This document shows positions 1 to 11,419 of a stretch of 64,000 nucleotides of DNA, piece by piece; within the stretch, counting starts at the first letter, position 1, and each line of letters opens with the position of its first letter. This stretch comes from Bufo bufo (taxonomy: Eukaryota > Chordata > Amphibia > Anura > Bufonidae). The notes beneath the pieces are model-generated. The model searched no databases. It was not told the DNA's origin and saw only the letters and a program-made list of their open reading frames with translations. Both the position numbers and the translations under genes were made by a program. The stretch is from NCBI RefSeq assembly GCF_905171765.1, contig NC_053393.1, positions 69,719,371-69,783,370 of the forward strand, in the 5' to 3' direction.

Positions 1-454
1 CACGACCGTGTTGGTTTTGCGGTCCGCAAATCACGGATCCGAGTGTTCCGTATGTCTTCAGTTATGTTTCTGTTCCGTAAGTCCGTATAATACGGACGTG
101 GTGCTTCCGTGTGTCATCCGTTTTTCACGGTCCACAAAAAACTGAAATGGGACTGAAATGGGGTTTCCTAGAATGTTTTCAGTCCAGGGGTCCGCAAAAA
201 ACGGATGACATATGGATGCATTTCCGTGTGCTATCCGTTTTTTACGGACCCATTGACTTTCTATGGGGCCACGGACCGCAATTTGCAGCCAAGTATAGGA
301 CATGTTCTAAAATAAAAGGAACGGACAGCACATGGATGACAATAAAAGGCATTCCGCAATTTTTGAGGACCCATAGAAATGAATGGGTCCGTGCATTGTC
401 CGCAAAAATTGCGGAACGGACATGGAAGAATAACACGATCGTGTAAATGCTCCC
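1..454. mobile_element. PIF/Harbinger-like MITE, left end outside window
   Basis: The sequence begins inside a terminal repeat (CACGACCGTG) and ends with a diverged copy of the right terminus (CGATCGTGTAAATGCTCCC). The interior is packed with direct and inverted copies of GTCCGCA, TGCGGAC and ACGGAT, as in the other members of this family at 13.9, 17.6, 39.7, 42.5, 56.3 and 58.8 kb. Those better preserved copies carry 3 bp TTA or TAA duplications, which is the basis for the PIF/Harbinger-like assignment. It has no coding capacity. It abuts a Tc1 remnant and may have been inserted into it. Confidence 0.7.
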
Positions 455-885
455 AAAGAGAGGTGACCAAGAACACAATGGTCACTCTGGCTGAAACACA
501 AAGAACCTGTGTGCCAATGGACAAAACTTCCAGAAGGTCAACCATCACTGCAGCAGTCCACCAATCTGGCCTCTCCTCAATAAAAGACACAGATAATGAC
601 CCTAAGCAGACAGCCAAGACAATACAGGAATGGATTAGGGACAACTCTAGGAATGTTCTTGAGTGGCCCAGCCAGAGCCCTGACTTGAATCCAATGGAAC
701 ATCTCTGGAGAGACTTAAATATGGCTGTCCACCAACAACTCTCATTCAACCTGACAGAGCTTGAGATGATCTGCGGAGAAAAATGGCAGAAAATCCTCAA
801 ATCCGGCTGTGTAAACCTTGTGGCACCAGACTCAAGAAGACTGGAGGCTGTAATCACTGCCAAACGTGCTTTAACTAAGTCCTGA
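455..885 (+). pseudogene. Tc1-like transposase fragment, DD34E type
   Basis: This would have encoded a Tc1/mariner transposase, which cuts and rejoins the element at TA sites. Visible parts are an N-terminal stretch of the DNA-binding domain and then DNDPKQTAK, WPSQSPDLNP and MEHLW. Thirty-four residues separate the second aspartate from the glutamate, which is the DD34E arrangement of Sleeping Beauty-like Tc1 elements. The region holding the first aspartate has been deleted, so the product could not be active. The frame then stays open to a stop at 883-885. It also runs upstream into the MITE, but that part is fortuitous. Confidence 0.75.
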
Positions 886-1097
886 GTAAAGGGTCTGAAT
901 ACTTATGTCAATGCAAGATGTTAGTTTTTCCTTTTCAATAAATTAGAAATAATTTCGAACATTCTGTTTTCACTTTCTCTTTATGGGGTACTGAGTTCAG
1001 AATGATAGGGAAAAACTTGAACTTTATTGTAGCACAAGGCCGAAACATAACAAAATATGAAAAAGTTTAAGGGTCTGAAGACTTTTCGACTGCACTG
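455..1097 (+). mobile_element. Tc1-like (DD34E) transposon remnant, internally deleted
   Basis: The right half resembles a Tc1 element: a transposase C-terminus followed by a long 3' flank and a terminal repeat ending in TGCACTG and then TA. The left terminal repeat is missing, apparently replaced by the adjacent MITE. A junction near 590 joins an N-terminal DNA-binding segment directly to the second catalytic aspartate, so the middle of the transposase is lost. The element is non-autonomous. Confidence 0.75.
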
Positions 1098-1889
1098 TAG
1101 TTCCCCATGATATCAATAAGTTGTCTATGCTATGTCTGAAAGGGTTGGGTGAGAGATGTTGGGTGAGAGATGCTCTTTGTAGCCTCCCTCTGCTGTGGCA
1201 ACTAGCTAAAGGTGTATTATCTTCAAATTCCCTATTTATTTAAAATTGTTTTCTTACTCACCCTCTTTATGTAAGGCGGCTTACACTGGCATGTCCCTTT
1301 AACATGAACGTCTTGAAGTGGATTTAGTTACAAGTGCAGCTTATACACATGGTGCTAATATCTGGCACATAATCCCTGTACATCAGACAGGCTGCAGAGC
1401 CGTAACCCCAGAACATCAGCAAATCCCTCTCTTTACACAGTGCAAACTTGTAAAATATTTCAGCTGACAGCGTACATGGTATCACATGTCACCTAATAGC
1501 AAAATGCATATTGTAACTGGCCACAAGGCTGTGAACATAAGGGCCTGTATACAATTAGTTGAATGACCCTTGTTTTAACATAGCATTTCAGTGTAGGCCC
1601 CATGTTCAAAATGTTAGCTATTTCTGTAATGACAGTCACCAGTACCCTGCTCTATACTGATGAAGGACAAGAACCCCAAAACAGCTGTCTACAGATGGGT
1701 GTCCCTGATTTGGGTGGAATTAGTTTACATACTATTTTCCCATGGAGCATTGCCTGAAAAATAATTCTCCTTACAGGCTGTGTCTCGTCAATAATAATAA
1801 GGTACCTCCCCCCAGGGCTCTAGTCTTTTAAATATCCCTTGGATTGTCTTTTTGCTTTGTTAATGGTATGCAAACACGTAGTACAGAAA
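1098..1889. other. Unassigned AT-rich sequence
   Basis: No convincing open frame, terminal repeat or RNA gene is visible. It contains short direct repeats such as GGGTGAGAGATG near 1147-1172. It is probably old, diverged repeat or unique intergenic DNA. Confidence 0.4.
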
Positions 1890-2520
1890 TAATGTTTTTA
1901 TTAGGTTTTACTACTTTAAAAAAAATTAAAAGCTTTTGAAAAAAAAATAAACATTTGCTTTGCATCGCCCATAACTTTTTATTTCTACACAGCTGTATGA
2001 GGGATTTTTGATCACTTTTTACTTGTGCATTTTAATTTTTTTCCATTATGCCGTTCACAGTGCAGGAAAAATATATTGCTATTTTAACAGTTTGGGCATT
2101 TTTGGACTCGGTGATACCTGTTATGTTTATTTTGTATTGTTTATTTATTTTACATATAAAATTAGGAAAGGGGAATGATTCAAATTTTGTTTCCTTAGAG
2201 GACTTGAAAATACGATCTTCTGATCGCTTGCACTATAGACTGCAATAGAACACTACTGCAGTCTATGGAATTCTGACAGGTTGCCAGCCAGGCCAAGCCT
2301 CAGACACAACTTAGCAGGCAATTAACTATGACAGTGCTGGGAAGGTCTAATTGTATAATAGTGACCGGGATCGGCGATGATGTTGATCCTGGTCACTATT
2401 ATACAGTCGGCACCGATCATGTATGGTGCAAGCTTATTGTGTGAGCCTGCTCTATACATCCCCTGCAAGCTAATGCCATACATGTACATCATTATGCGTT
2501 AATTGGTTGACTGTATACAC
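1890..2520. mobile_element. AT-rich dispersed repeat, same family as 42.96-43.70 kb
   Basis: This segment shares phrases with the element at 42965-43700: TTTGCATC followed by a run around CCCATAACTTTT, then CTGTATGAGGG, TTTTTGATCA, and finally GATCTTCTGATCGCTT. The second half carries an inverted pair around GTGACCGGGATC and GATCCTGGTCAC (2361-2400). The better preserved 42.96 kb copy begins with TTTAACCCTTTCCTGACG, suggesting a TTAA-target DNA transposon. The 66-codon frame at 2048-2248 has no recognisable domain. Confidence 0.5.
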
Positions 2521-3450
2521 ATACAATTTTGGTTGGCCTGGCCAACTACCTAATGTTGATTGTTCCCATTGAAAACACATGCATACTTAGCTGAGCATGC
2601 ATATATATGGGGGCTTTGTTTAATGCGAAGAGTTCAGGGTCGGGGGCTTACCCCCGCGAAAGATAAGAAATAAATTAATTTTGTCAAAGGCAAACTGACA
2701 ACTATTTAGTAGTAAAATCCCACTCAAAGTCTGCGGTGACTTTTATCTCATTACATGAAGCAAGTTTAGTTCCCACATGTGTGCCTACAGCATTGCCCTT
2801 TATTAATGCTGTCATTCTCTCTTAAATTAGATTATCATTTCAAGGATACGGCCATTAATGATGTTTACCAATGGCTGTCCAGATGACTGATAGCCCAGGT
2901 TGTGACAGGCGATCACTCACATCTGTGTCGCTCAATGACTGATGTATAGAGGACTCTGGGATTATTAAAATGTATACACCTAATTAAAAGACCCTGTGCC
3001 CCCCCCCCCCCCCCCAAGGCTTCTGCAGGCCTCAGCCTGACTGTCACATAGTAATAATTACCTACCACTGATGTGCTAAGGTGACCTGGATCAATCCCTG
3101 GGAGTCACAGCTCGGACCCAAACATTTATCGTCACTAGAGGACATGATCCCATACTGCCACCTCTACATACCACAAATACCCTGGCAATTCTTAAAAGGT
3201 CATGAAGATGTAGCAGAGCTGAATGTGGCAGTACTATGATATCATGATATGTCGTTCAAAACAACAAACTCGGTTTAGGTAGAATAAACGTATGGTATGT
3301 GATACAGCACCCATAGAAATCTATGGTAGTGCTGCCACCTGTCCGGTATTCCATTGACATATCTGGTATTTTGCTCATACTGCCAGTACCAGTATTTATT
3401 TTTATTTTTTGGCCAGCCCATTGACTTGCTGGTATTTTCTCTGAGATTTT
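2521..3450. other. Unassigned sequence with a poly(C) run
   Basis: Mostly unremarkable sequence. It includes a short GGGGGCTTACCCCC hairpin near 2643 and a 17-base C homopolymer at 2999-3015. The segment 3250-3450 resembles repeats that mention a gap-like GGTGGCAACC motif also seen near 4460. No gene was found. Confidence 0.4.
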
Positions 3451-3850
3451 TGGGAGTCTATTTGCTAGCATTGAGCGCTGTGGCTCAGTGGTTAGAGTCT
3501 TGGGAGCCCATTTGCAAGCACTGAGCTCTATGGCTCAGTGGTTAGAGTCTTGGGAGCCCATTTGCTAGCATTCAGCTCTATGGCTCAGTGGTTAGAGTCT
3601 TGGGAGCCCATTTGCTAGCATTGAGCTCTATGGCTCAGTGGTTAGAGTCTTGGGAGCCCATTTGCAAGCACTGAGCTCTATGGCTCAGTGGTTAGAGTCT
3701 TGGGAGCCCATTTGCAAGCACTGAGCTCTATGGCTCAGTGGTTAGAGTCTTGGGAGCCCATTTGCTAGCATTGAGCTCTATGGCTCAGTGGTTAGAGTCT
3801 TGGGAGCCCATTTGCTAGCATTGAGCTCTATGGCTCAGTGGTTAGAGTCT
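3451..3850 (+). repeat. Tandem array of eight 50 bp units carrying a tRNA-like A box
   Basis: GTTAGAGTCT recurs at 3491, 3541, 3591, 3641, 3691, 3741, 3791 and 3841, giving a period of exactly 50 bp. Each unit contains GGCTCAGTGGTTAGAG, which matches an RNA polymerase III A box. Units differ mainly by the alternatives GCTAGCATT and GCAAGCACT. The array leads directly into the B-box-bearing 3' part of a tRNA-derived SINE. Confidence 0.9.
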
Positions 3851-3900
3851 TTGCCTTCAGTGCAGAAGGTCGTGGGTTTAATACCCAGCAGAGACACATT
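3815..3900 (+). mobile_element. tRNA-derived SINE head (A and B boxes)
   Basis: The last tandem unit continues into TTTGCCTTCAGTGCAGAAGG and then GTCGTGGGTTTAATACCC. The A box (TGGCTCAGTGG) and the B-box-like GGTTTAATACC are spaced as in a tRNA gene. The acceptor stem is not preserved and no CCA-end or poly-T terminator is clear, so this reads as a SINE head rather than a working tRNA gene. The 3' limit of the SINE is uncertain. Confidence 0.6.
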
Positions 3901-5460
3901 TAAAATAGAGACTTAATAAATGTTTGGGCAACAGTACAGGATGACTTCTTGCCTGGATTCCGATGACGTACAGGATTCTCAGAAAATAGTCCCGGTAGCT
4001 GGATTCAGGTTGTAGAGAAGACGAGGAATTATTATGTAAAGAAGGCGTCATCTTAGTAGTCCCGTGGAAAAGATACAAACACATGAGCTAACTGATTCAC
4101 TACTATTTTTACACTAAGGAGTCAGCGCGGGTCTAGGTCTTTACTTTTGTATAATTGCATATTTCTATTGCGGATTCGGGCAATTAACCCTCTTTAGACC
4201 GGCAGCGATGGACACTTAGAGTACAGCTACAGTGCACAACACCTCTCCCTTCTCTTTTACTGTGGTAGTGCGGGTATCTTGATTTGTTACTTAATAAATG
4301 TTAACTATGCTGGGATGTCCCCAACAGAGAAAAAAAAAAGTTTTATTTAAAAAAATTATTCAAACCATTGGTGCCAAATAACAACTTGTATTAAGCCACA
4401 CCCCTTATTTTAAGTCACACACCATTTTATTTAACTTGGCTGGTATTTTTTGTTGGGAAAGGTGGCAACCCTAATTTATGGGCCCGAAGAGAAAAAAATT
4501 ACTCCATGTACCACTGAATGCCATACGGTGTTAGATTTCCCACTAGAGTATGAGATGATTCTACCGTGGACCCAGGCTCTAATATCATAGTGGGCCCCAA
4601 AGAACCAGGACAAAAAACCTAGTTGGTTGGCTTTAGAGCCAATCACTTGCCACTAGGGTCTATTTCTGGGATTCAAAACCTATTAGACTTTATTGATATA
4701 GTATTTGGGCCTCGAGGTTACTTCCAGTCTGATACTGATGCCATATTACACACATGATGAATAGAGATACCATTGAGTGGGTAAGGAAAGCCCATGAGGC
4801 ACTATTATGATACCATAGCCACGCCATGTGCATGTATCAATACATAATTCCATACCTTGTGATTTTGGAGGATTGTCTTATAAAACGGACCTGAGAAAGA
4901 GCATGACTTAGAAACTGTTCCAAGATAAGTATTTTTGATAGGGTTTGTAAGTGTTCCCAAATGGAGCAAGGCTGGGATTCAAAATGTACCTCAAATTGGG
5001 ATTCAAATATTGGGAGGTACGCCCGCCTTTCCCAGAATAGACAGAAGAGACCCTCTCCCATCATGTGGCTGATGATTGTGAGGACCACTAACTGGAGACC
5101 CCAATAGATGTCGCGTTTCACTGTGACTCCCGGTCATCGGGGAGGGTCGCCACCCTGACGGATCCTCAGTTTGAAATAGAGATTTCCAAACTGGTCAACA
5201 TTTTACTACATGTCATTCATAGATATTCGACCTGCCAACAAGAAGCTACAGCAGGAGAAAAGCACGACTCTAATCTCTAGCGATTTAACTCTTGGCTGTT
5301 TTGGAGGAGTAAAATTGTCTGAATCATTGAATCACCATGGAAACCTCCAATCATACAAAGAAAGGAGAGTCTGAGGCAATCTTCCTTCTGTATTCCTAAT
5401 CCTCCCAGAGCAGTGTGATCTGAGCAGAAAGAAACACAAAATGGGCTGGACAGAAGATCT
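3901..5460. other. Unassigned sequence
   Basis: No transposon termini or coding domain were recognised. A 94-codon minus-strand frame at 4837-5121 has no known motif and is probably chance. Near 4400-4480, GGCTGGTATTTTTTGTTGGG followed by GGTGGCAACCC looks like the end of a dispersed repeat. Confidence 0.35.
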
Positions 5461-5462
5461 CA

Positions 5463-5504
5463 TGTCTATTATTTATCTATCTATCTATATATCTATCTAA
5501 TATA
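5463..5504. repeat. TATC microsatellite interrupted by a Tc1/mariner insertion
   Basis: ATTTATCTATCTATC-type sequence lies directly left of the transposon at 5505, and related TATC-rich sequence resumes right of it (6577-6615). The transposon therefore appears to have landed inside a TATC tract. Confidence 0.7.
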
Positions 5505-6574
5505 CACTGCCTGTCCAAAAAAAAAGTCACCACCCCAAAAAAATAAAGATTCTCAATGGGGTTAAGGTCTGGACTCTGTGGTGGCCAATCCATGTGTGAA
5601 AATGATGTCTCATGCTCCCTGAACCACTCTTTCACAATTTGAGCCCGATGAATCCTGGCATTGTCATCTTGGAATATGCCCATGCCACCAGGGAAGAAAA
5701 AATCCATTGATGGAATAACCTGGTCATTCAGTATGTTCAGGTAGTCAGCTGACCTTATTCTTGGAGCACATACTGTTGCTGAACCTAGACCTGACCAACT
5801 GCAGCAACGCAAGATCATAGCACTGCCCCCACAGGCTTGTAAAGTAGGCACTAGGCATGATGGGTGCATCACTTCATCTGCCTCTCTTCTTACCCTGATG
5901 CGCCCATCACTCTGGAACAGGGTAAATCTGGACTCATCAGACCACATGACCTTCTTCCATTGCTCCAGAGTTTAATCTTTATGCTCCCTAGCAAATTGAA
6001 GCCTTTTTTTCTGGTTTGCCTCACTGATTAGTTGTTTTCTTATGGCTACGCAGCTGTTCAGTCCCAATCCCTTGAGTTCCCTTCACATTGTGCGTGTGGA
6101 AATGCTCTTACTTTCACTATTAAACATAGTCCTGAGTTTTACTGTTGTTTTTCTTCGATTTGATTTCACCAAACGTTTAAGTGATCGCCAATCACGATCA
6201 TTCAGGATTTTTTTCCGGTCACATTTCTTCCTCGAATACGATGGGTCCCCACTATCCTTCCAGTTTTTAATAATGCGTTGGACAGTTCTTAACCCAATTA
6301 TAGTAGTTTCTGCAATCTCCTTAGATGTTTTCTCTGCTTGATGCATGCCAATCATTTGACCCTTCTCAAACAGACTAACATCTTTTCTATGACCCGAGAT
6401 GTGTCTTTCGACATGGTTGTTTAAGAAATGAGAAGCAACTCATTGCACCAGTTGGGGTTAAATAACTTATTGCCAGCTGAAAGATAATCGCCCATGCAGT
6501 AATTTTCCAAGGAGGCTCATAACTATTTGCTTAGTTAAATCCAGGTGGCAACTTTTTTTTTTGGGCAGGCAGTG
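5505..6574 (-). mobile_element. Tc1/mariner transposon, DD36E type, truncated coding region
   Basis: Terminal inverted repeats are CACTGCCTGTCCAAAAAAA at the left and its near complement ending in GGGCAGGCAGTG at the right, each flanked by TA. The element is 1,070 bp long. The transposase lies on the minus strand and is broken. The spacing of its last two catalytic residues (36 intervening residues) matches the DD36E group of Tc1/mariner elements rather than DD34E. Confidence 0.88.
5545..6414 (-). pseudogene. DD36E Tc1/mariner transposase, frameshifted and C-terminally truncated
   Basis: The transposase would bind the terminal repeats and catalyse cut-and-paste transposition. Reading leftward from ATG at 6414, it opens with MSKDTSR, loses frame near 6355, and resumes as a helix-turn-helix segment (TSKEIAETT...RTVQRIIKNW). 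A second frame break separates this from the catalytic core. That core has WSDESRF (first Asp), FQDDNARIH (second Asp, 90 residues later) and SPDLNPIEN (Glu, 36 residues later). The frame then runs straight into the left terminal repeat, so roughly the last fifty residues expected after PIENL are missing. The copy is inactive. Confidence 0.85.
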
Positions 6575-6576
6575 TA

Positions 6577-8110
6577 TATCTTTATATCTATGTCATATCT
6601 ATTTATCTATTGTGCTTTTTCATAAGTATATAACATTTATATCTAAATATCATAATTATAGTGGATTTGATTATAAGAGGCCATACTGTGATATATTCAC
6701 CATTTTTATATGTATTTTTAAAGTTGGCCAAAATAGGTTCATGGAAAGGACACTGTTCATAAGGTTTCTTCTCTATAGATGTACCAGTCTGAGAAGAGTC
6801 ATTCTTGTCTCCTTATAGATTTATGACTGAGATAAGGATATTCTCTAGAAGTATCTGGTACTAATTAACCCTACAGTTGATGTCTATTGGTGAAGCAGAA
6901 AATCTGTGGTGTCTGTATACACATATAATGAACCTTAGTTTGTTTTTGTATAAGATAATCAATAGGACATATGTATTGTATTATATTGTTAAATATTATG
7001 AAGGACGTCAATGCATCTATTATCTTATATATTTCTCACTAGGAACACATATACTCCTAAAATATGATGAGAAGAATTTTAAGTATAGACTTTGTTAATG
7101 AGTCTCAGGGAATCAATCACCCGTTGAAGTGACAGGGGAGACACACATGTCTGTGAGAGTACAAGGTCTATTATATTCTTATCAATACCATAAATTTGAT
7201 AGTTTGGGAGATGTCTAAACTGGTACCTTAATGTCTATGCTTTAATTGGTATGTGTGTCAAAGTTAATCCCTGTAGCTCTGATTTAGGATTCCATATGTT
7301 ATGTGTATGGAATGTAAGATGAAGTCAGACCTGGACATTTAACCCTTACTGGTAATGATGCTAATAGCTTATACAATAGTGCCACCTGGTAATACAGTGA
7401 CATCACAGTCATTATCATATGTACACGCCTAACCGACAATGATTGGAAAACTCCAAGTTGGGAAGGTGTGTCTAACTGATAAGTTTTTGATAATAAACCA
7501 CATACAAGAAAGAAAAAAAAAAAGAAAGAAAGGAGAGACCCCAAGAGAAAAATCCCAATGATCAGAACGGACTTTAGAGCAGACTTCCTTTGGACTCTGC
7601 ATATCATCTTCATTCTCAGGTAACGTATAACTTTATTATGTGTACTATTGATTGAATTAATTAGCCTGATATTTAGTAACTTCCCGCTTTAGTGCAGATG
7701 TATAATGTTAAAAGTGCTACATCAATATTATCACTATTCAGTAAAGATGCATATTACTGAATAAAAGATGTAATATTGATATTGGAAAAACTCTCTGATT
7801 GGAATATTCACATTCCATAGTCAATATCAGGCCTATTAATTTATAAGTTGTGTCGCAATACTACCCGATATTGGTCATAGTTTGAGCAGAGCAAGGGTTC
7901 GTATCTACCCTAATCACTATTGAGTTTACTGTGTCAACTGATAGTATATTTTAGAATTGTGGTCGAGACGGTTGCATTGCAGTTTATGTTTGAGAGGCAA
8001 TAAGGAATGCTGGTATTTGTGTTAGAGCCATCTAGTGGTGAATTTAGGGCACTACATATTACTACATGTTATTGCATATTATTGAATTTTATATTGATTA
8101 ATCCCATAAA
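6577..8110. other. Unassigned AT-rich segment with a transcript-like stretch
   Basis: No coding domain is seen. A TATAAG box-like motif (6947), an AATAAA motif (7491), a purine-rich stretch (7505-7560), and a good splice-donor match CTCAG|GTAACG at 7619/7620 occur in order. That could fit an LTR with a leader or a small non-coding exon, but no paired LTR, primer-binding site or acceptor was found. Confidence 0.25.
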
Positions 8111-8114
8111 TACC

Positions 8115-10005
8115 GAACCACTTTTCACCTTAAATCCCAGGCCGATTTTTGCAAATCTGACATGTGGTAATAACTTTAAAACGCTTTTACTTATCCAGGC
8201 CATTCTGAGATTGTTTTCTCATCACATATTGTACTTCATGACAGTGGTAAAATTATGTCAAAAAAATTCATTTTTATTTATAAAAAAATTACCAAATTTA
8301 CAAATTAAAAAATTTCTATTTCTCAATTTTTATAATAGATAGTAATAACTCTAAATATAGTTATTTCTTTACATTCCCAATATGTCTACTTAATGTTTGT
8401 ATAATTTTGAAAATTACATTTTATTTTTTTAGGACGTTAGAAGGCTTAGAAGTTTAGAAGCAAATCTTAAAATTTTTAAGAATATTTCCAAACACCAATT
8501 TTTTCAGGACCAGTTCAGTTATGAAGTCACTTTCTGGGGTTTACACATTAGAAACCACCCATAAATCACCCCCATTTTAGAAACTACACCTCTCATATTA
8601 TTCAAAACTGATTTTACAAACTTTGTTAACCCTTTAGGTGCCCCACGAGAATTAAATTAAAATGGGAATGAAATTTGAAAATGTCACTTTTTTTTGGCAG
8701 AATTTTAATCAATTTTTTTCTGCAATACATCAATAGTTAACAGCCAAACAAAACCCCAAATCTATTACCCTGAATCTGGAGTTTACAGAAACACCCCATG
8801 TGTGCTCAAAAACGTATGTATCGGCGCAAAACATGCTTTAGAGTGCAAGGAGCACCATTTGGCTTTTGGAGAGCGGATTTAGCTGGAATGGTAATTGGGA
8901 GCTATGTCGCATATGAAGACACCCTGAGGTGGCCCTACAGTGGAAACCCCCAAAAAGTGACCCCATTCTGGAAACTACACCCCTCAAGGAATATTTCAAG
9001 GTGTGTAGTGAGCACTTTGACCCATCAGGCGTTGCACAGAATTGGGAAACGCTTGGCTGTGAAAATGAAAAATTAAATTTTTTTTCCAGAAAAAGTTGCT
9101 TTACACCCACATTTCTCACTTTCACAAGGGGAAACAAGACAAAATGCACCCCACATTTTGTTCCCCATTTCCCCCCGAATACGCCAACACCCCATATGTG
9201 CTCAAAAAATTATGTATGGATGCATGGCAGGGTTCAAAAGGGAAGTAGTGCCATAGGGCTTTTGGAGGACATATTTAGCAGGATTGGCTTTTCGGAGCTA
9301 TGTCGCATATGAAGACACCCTGAGGCACCCCTAGAGTGGAAACCCTCAAAAAGTGACCCCATTCTGAATACTACACCCCTCAAGGAATATTTCAAGATGT
9401 GTAGTGAGAACTTTGTCCTCAAAGGGGATTCATGGAATTGGCTATGAAAATGAAAAATTACATTTTTTTTCAAGAAAAATGGACTTTAGGCCCATAGTTT
9501 TCCCTTTCACAAAGGGGAACTGGATAAAATGCACCCCCTAATTTATTGCCCATTTTCTCCTGATTACAGCAATACCCCATATGTGCTTGTATACTGCTAT
9601 ATGGGCTATAAGGAAAGGAGCACCAGATGGCTTCTGGAAGGCAGATTTCATCTGAATAATTGACAGGCGCCATCTTGCAATTGAACACACCCTGAGGTAC
9701 CCCTAGAGTGGAAATCCCCAAAAAGTGACCCCATTCTGGAAACTACACCCCTCAAGGAATATTTCAAGGTGTGTAGTGAGCACTTTCACTCATCAGGCTT
9801 TTCACATAATTAGGAAACGCTTGGCTGTGAAAAAGAAAAGTGTAAAAAATTTTCAGAAAAAGTTGCTTTACACCCACATTTTTCACTTTCACAAGAGGTA
9901 ACAGGACAAAATGCACCCACATTTTGTTCCCCATTTCCCCCCTAATACGCCAACACCCCATATGTGCTCAAAAAATTATGTTTGGGCGCACAGCAGGGTT
10001 CTAGA
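8115..10005 (-). mobile_element. Large TTAA-type element, truncated copy with tandem internal units
   Basis: The left end (CCCAGGCCG, then GCAAATCTGAC, then TAACTTTAAAACGCTTT) matches, in reverse, the right end of the element at 59.83-63.43 kb. Internal units of about 390 bp follow, each containing ACTACACCCCTCAAGG, TGTTAACCC-type sequence and ACACCCCATATGTG. The copy breaks off near 10005 without the opposite terminus. The short open frames inside (for example at 8838-9149, 9234-9473 and 9764-9961, minus strand) are equivalent parts of successive units and not recognisable proteins. Confidence 0.7.
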
Positions 10006-10168
10006 TTCAAATAGCTAAATATGGATTTTGCTGACCTGAATTGGCATTTATTTTAGGTGCCATCAGGCCCGGCGCTACCATAAGGAAGACCAAGCGGCTG
10101 CCTTAGGATGCACCCGGCGCCGAGAAGGGGTGGGCAGAAAAATTAACTTTTTTTTTTTTTTTTATAAA
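10006..10168. other. Fragment of a GC-rich dispersed repeat plus T tract
   Basis: CAGGCCCGGCGCTACC near 10066 resembles the terminus of a hAT-like short element, but no partner end is visible. A T homopolymer occupies 10148-10163. Confidence 0.3.
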
Positions 10169-10169
10169 T

Positions 10170-10456
10170 CAATTTGCTTGCGTGAAGTATATGAACACCC
10201 TGCGATTTTGCAAGTTCTCCCACTTAGAAATCATAGAGGGGTCTATCAGGGGTAAATATTAATGATACTGATTTTCTCAGGTGTTCAAATGTTCAGCAGT
10301 GCAAGACAAATACATTCTTTAAAAATCATACAATGTGATTTCCTGAATTTTTATTTTTTTTTTATTCTGTCTCAGAGTGGGAATGCACCTACAATGTGAA
10401 TTTCAGAACTAGCAAAATCGCAGGGTGTTCAAATACTGTTTGAACTGTCCTCACTG
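10170..10456. mobile_element. Tc1/mariner-type MITE
   Basis: The ends form an inverted repeat: ATGAACACCCTGCGATTTTG on the left, and AAAATCGCAGGGTGTTCAAA leading to CCTCACTG on the right, followed by TA. The outermost left bases are degraded. There is no transposase. The termini resemble those of autonomous Tc1 elements, so this is probably a deletion derivative. A TATC microsatellite follows immediately. Confidence 0.7.
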
Positions 10457-10457
10457 T

Positions 10458-10512
10458 ATATCTAATATCTATCTATCTAATATCTATCTATCTATCTATC
10501 TATCTATCTACC
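10458..10512. repeat. TATC microsatellite
   Basis: TATC repeats with occasional TAATATC interruptions directly follow the TA at the right end of the Tc1-type MITE. Confidence 0.9.
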
Positions 10513-11040
10513 CATCTCATACATATCTGTCTGATCCATTCTCTGGGTAGGCAGTCATTCCTTTTCCTTTAGCACACTGGATATAGCAGAGAGCGCTGTC
10601 CCAGTAGCTGCAGCCTGATGTCTGCTCTGGAGAATAGAACTGCAAACATCCTGAGCTCAATTCAATTCATTTTAATTAACCATTCAATAGAAACTCAGTT
10701 AACAGATGTGTCCTGCCAGGATCCGCGGATAAAAGTGTTACCAGATATTGTTTGCTGACTACACCCATCCAAAGACAATTATAATAAGAGGGCGCAGGTC
10801 CTGAGGAGAACTGTGGGAGAAGGTAACATTGTGTTCTCCAAATATTTCTTCACCAAATCCGTCTGTACCCTACACTATGACAGAGCGGGGCAGTGAGTGA
10901 CCTATGCACCATGGGCAGTTACAGGGGTGATGCGAGGACACCTCTTAATGCGAGGACACAGAAATATTTGCAACTCCTTGGTTTCTAAAATCCATTTTTG
11001 TACTATTCTTCAGTATTAGAAGGGCTTCCTAAGTTTGAGA
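10513..11040. other. Unassigned sequence
   Basis: No open frame of note, terminal repeat or RNA gene was recognised. Confidence 0.35.
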
Positions 11041-11400
11041 TATTAATGGCCCATCCTAAAGATATGTAATCAACATGTGATCAGGGAGAGCAGGACTCCC
11101 AGCACCCCCAGCGATCAGCTGGTTGAAGAGGCAGGGATGTCTCATTCATCGGTCACGTGGCCTAGGAGCAGCTCAATCCCATTCAAGTGAATGGGCCGGA
11201 GCTGCAATACCGAGCACAGCCACTATACAATCGGCGGCGCTGAGCTTGGTAATCTGCGAGGAGTCTACAGCGCTGAATCGGAGCACTGGAAACTCTCCAA
11301 ACAGCTGATCGGCGGGGGTACCTGGAGCAGACCCCCACTGAGGATAGGTCATCAATAATAAAAACCCCAATAGGGGCCACTTTTTTTTTTTTTTTTTTTA
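11041..11400. mobile_element. T2-like MITE fragment (GATCGGCGGGGG family) with T tract
   Basis: CAGCGATCAGCTG (11108) and AACAGCTGATCGGCGGGGG (11298) form the fold-back core also seen at 18.4-18.7 and 30.2-30.5 kb. The 30 kb copy has intact TTAAAGGGG ends; this copy lacks them. An 18-20 base T run lies at 11381-11399. Confidence 0.55.
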
Positions 11401-11419
11401 CAGGGCCACTTTAACTTCC

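Noticed and set aside
3815..3900. Functional tRNA gene
   Set aside because: A and B boxes are recognisable, but acceptor stem pairing and a terminator are lacking, and it continues from a tandem array. It is better explained as a SINE head.
4837..5121. 94-codon minus-strand frame
   Set aside because: Composition and lack of motifs fit a chance frame.
5107..5150. GAAACGCGAC on the minus strand near a GATGA motif, a possible further hammerhead
   Set aside because: The core reads CCGATGA instead of CTGANGA, the segment before GAAA cannot form stem II, and the cleavage triplet is GAC.
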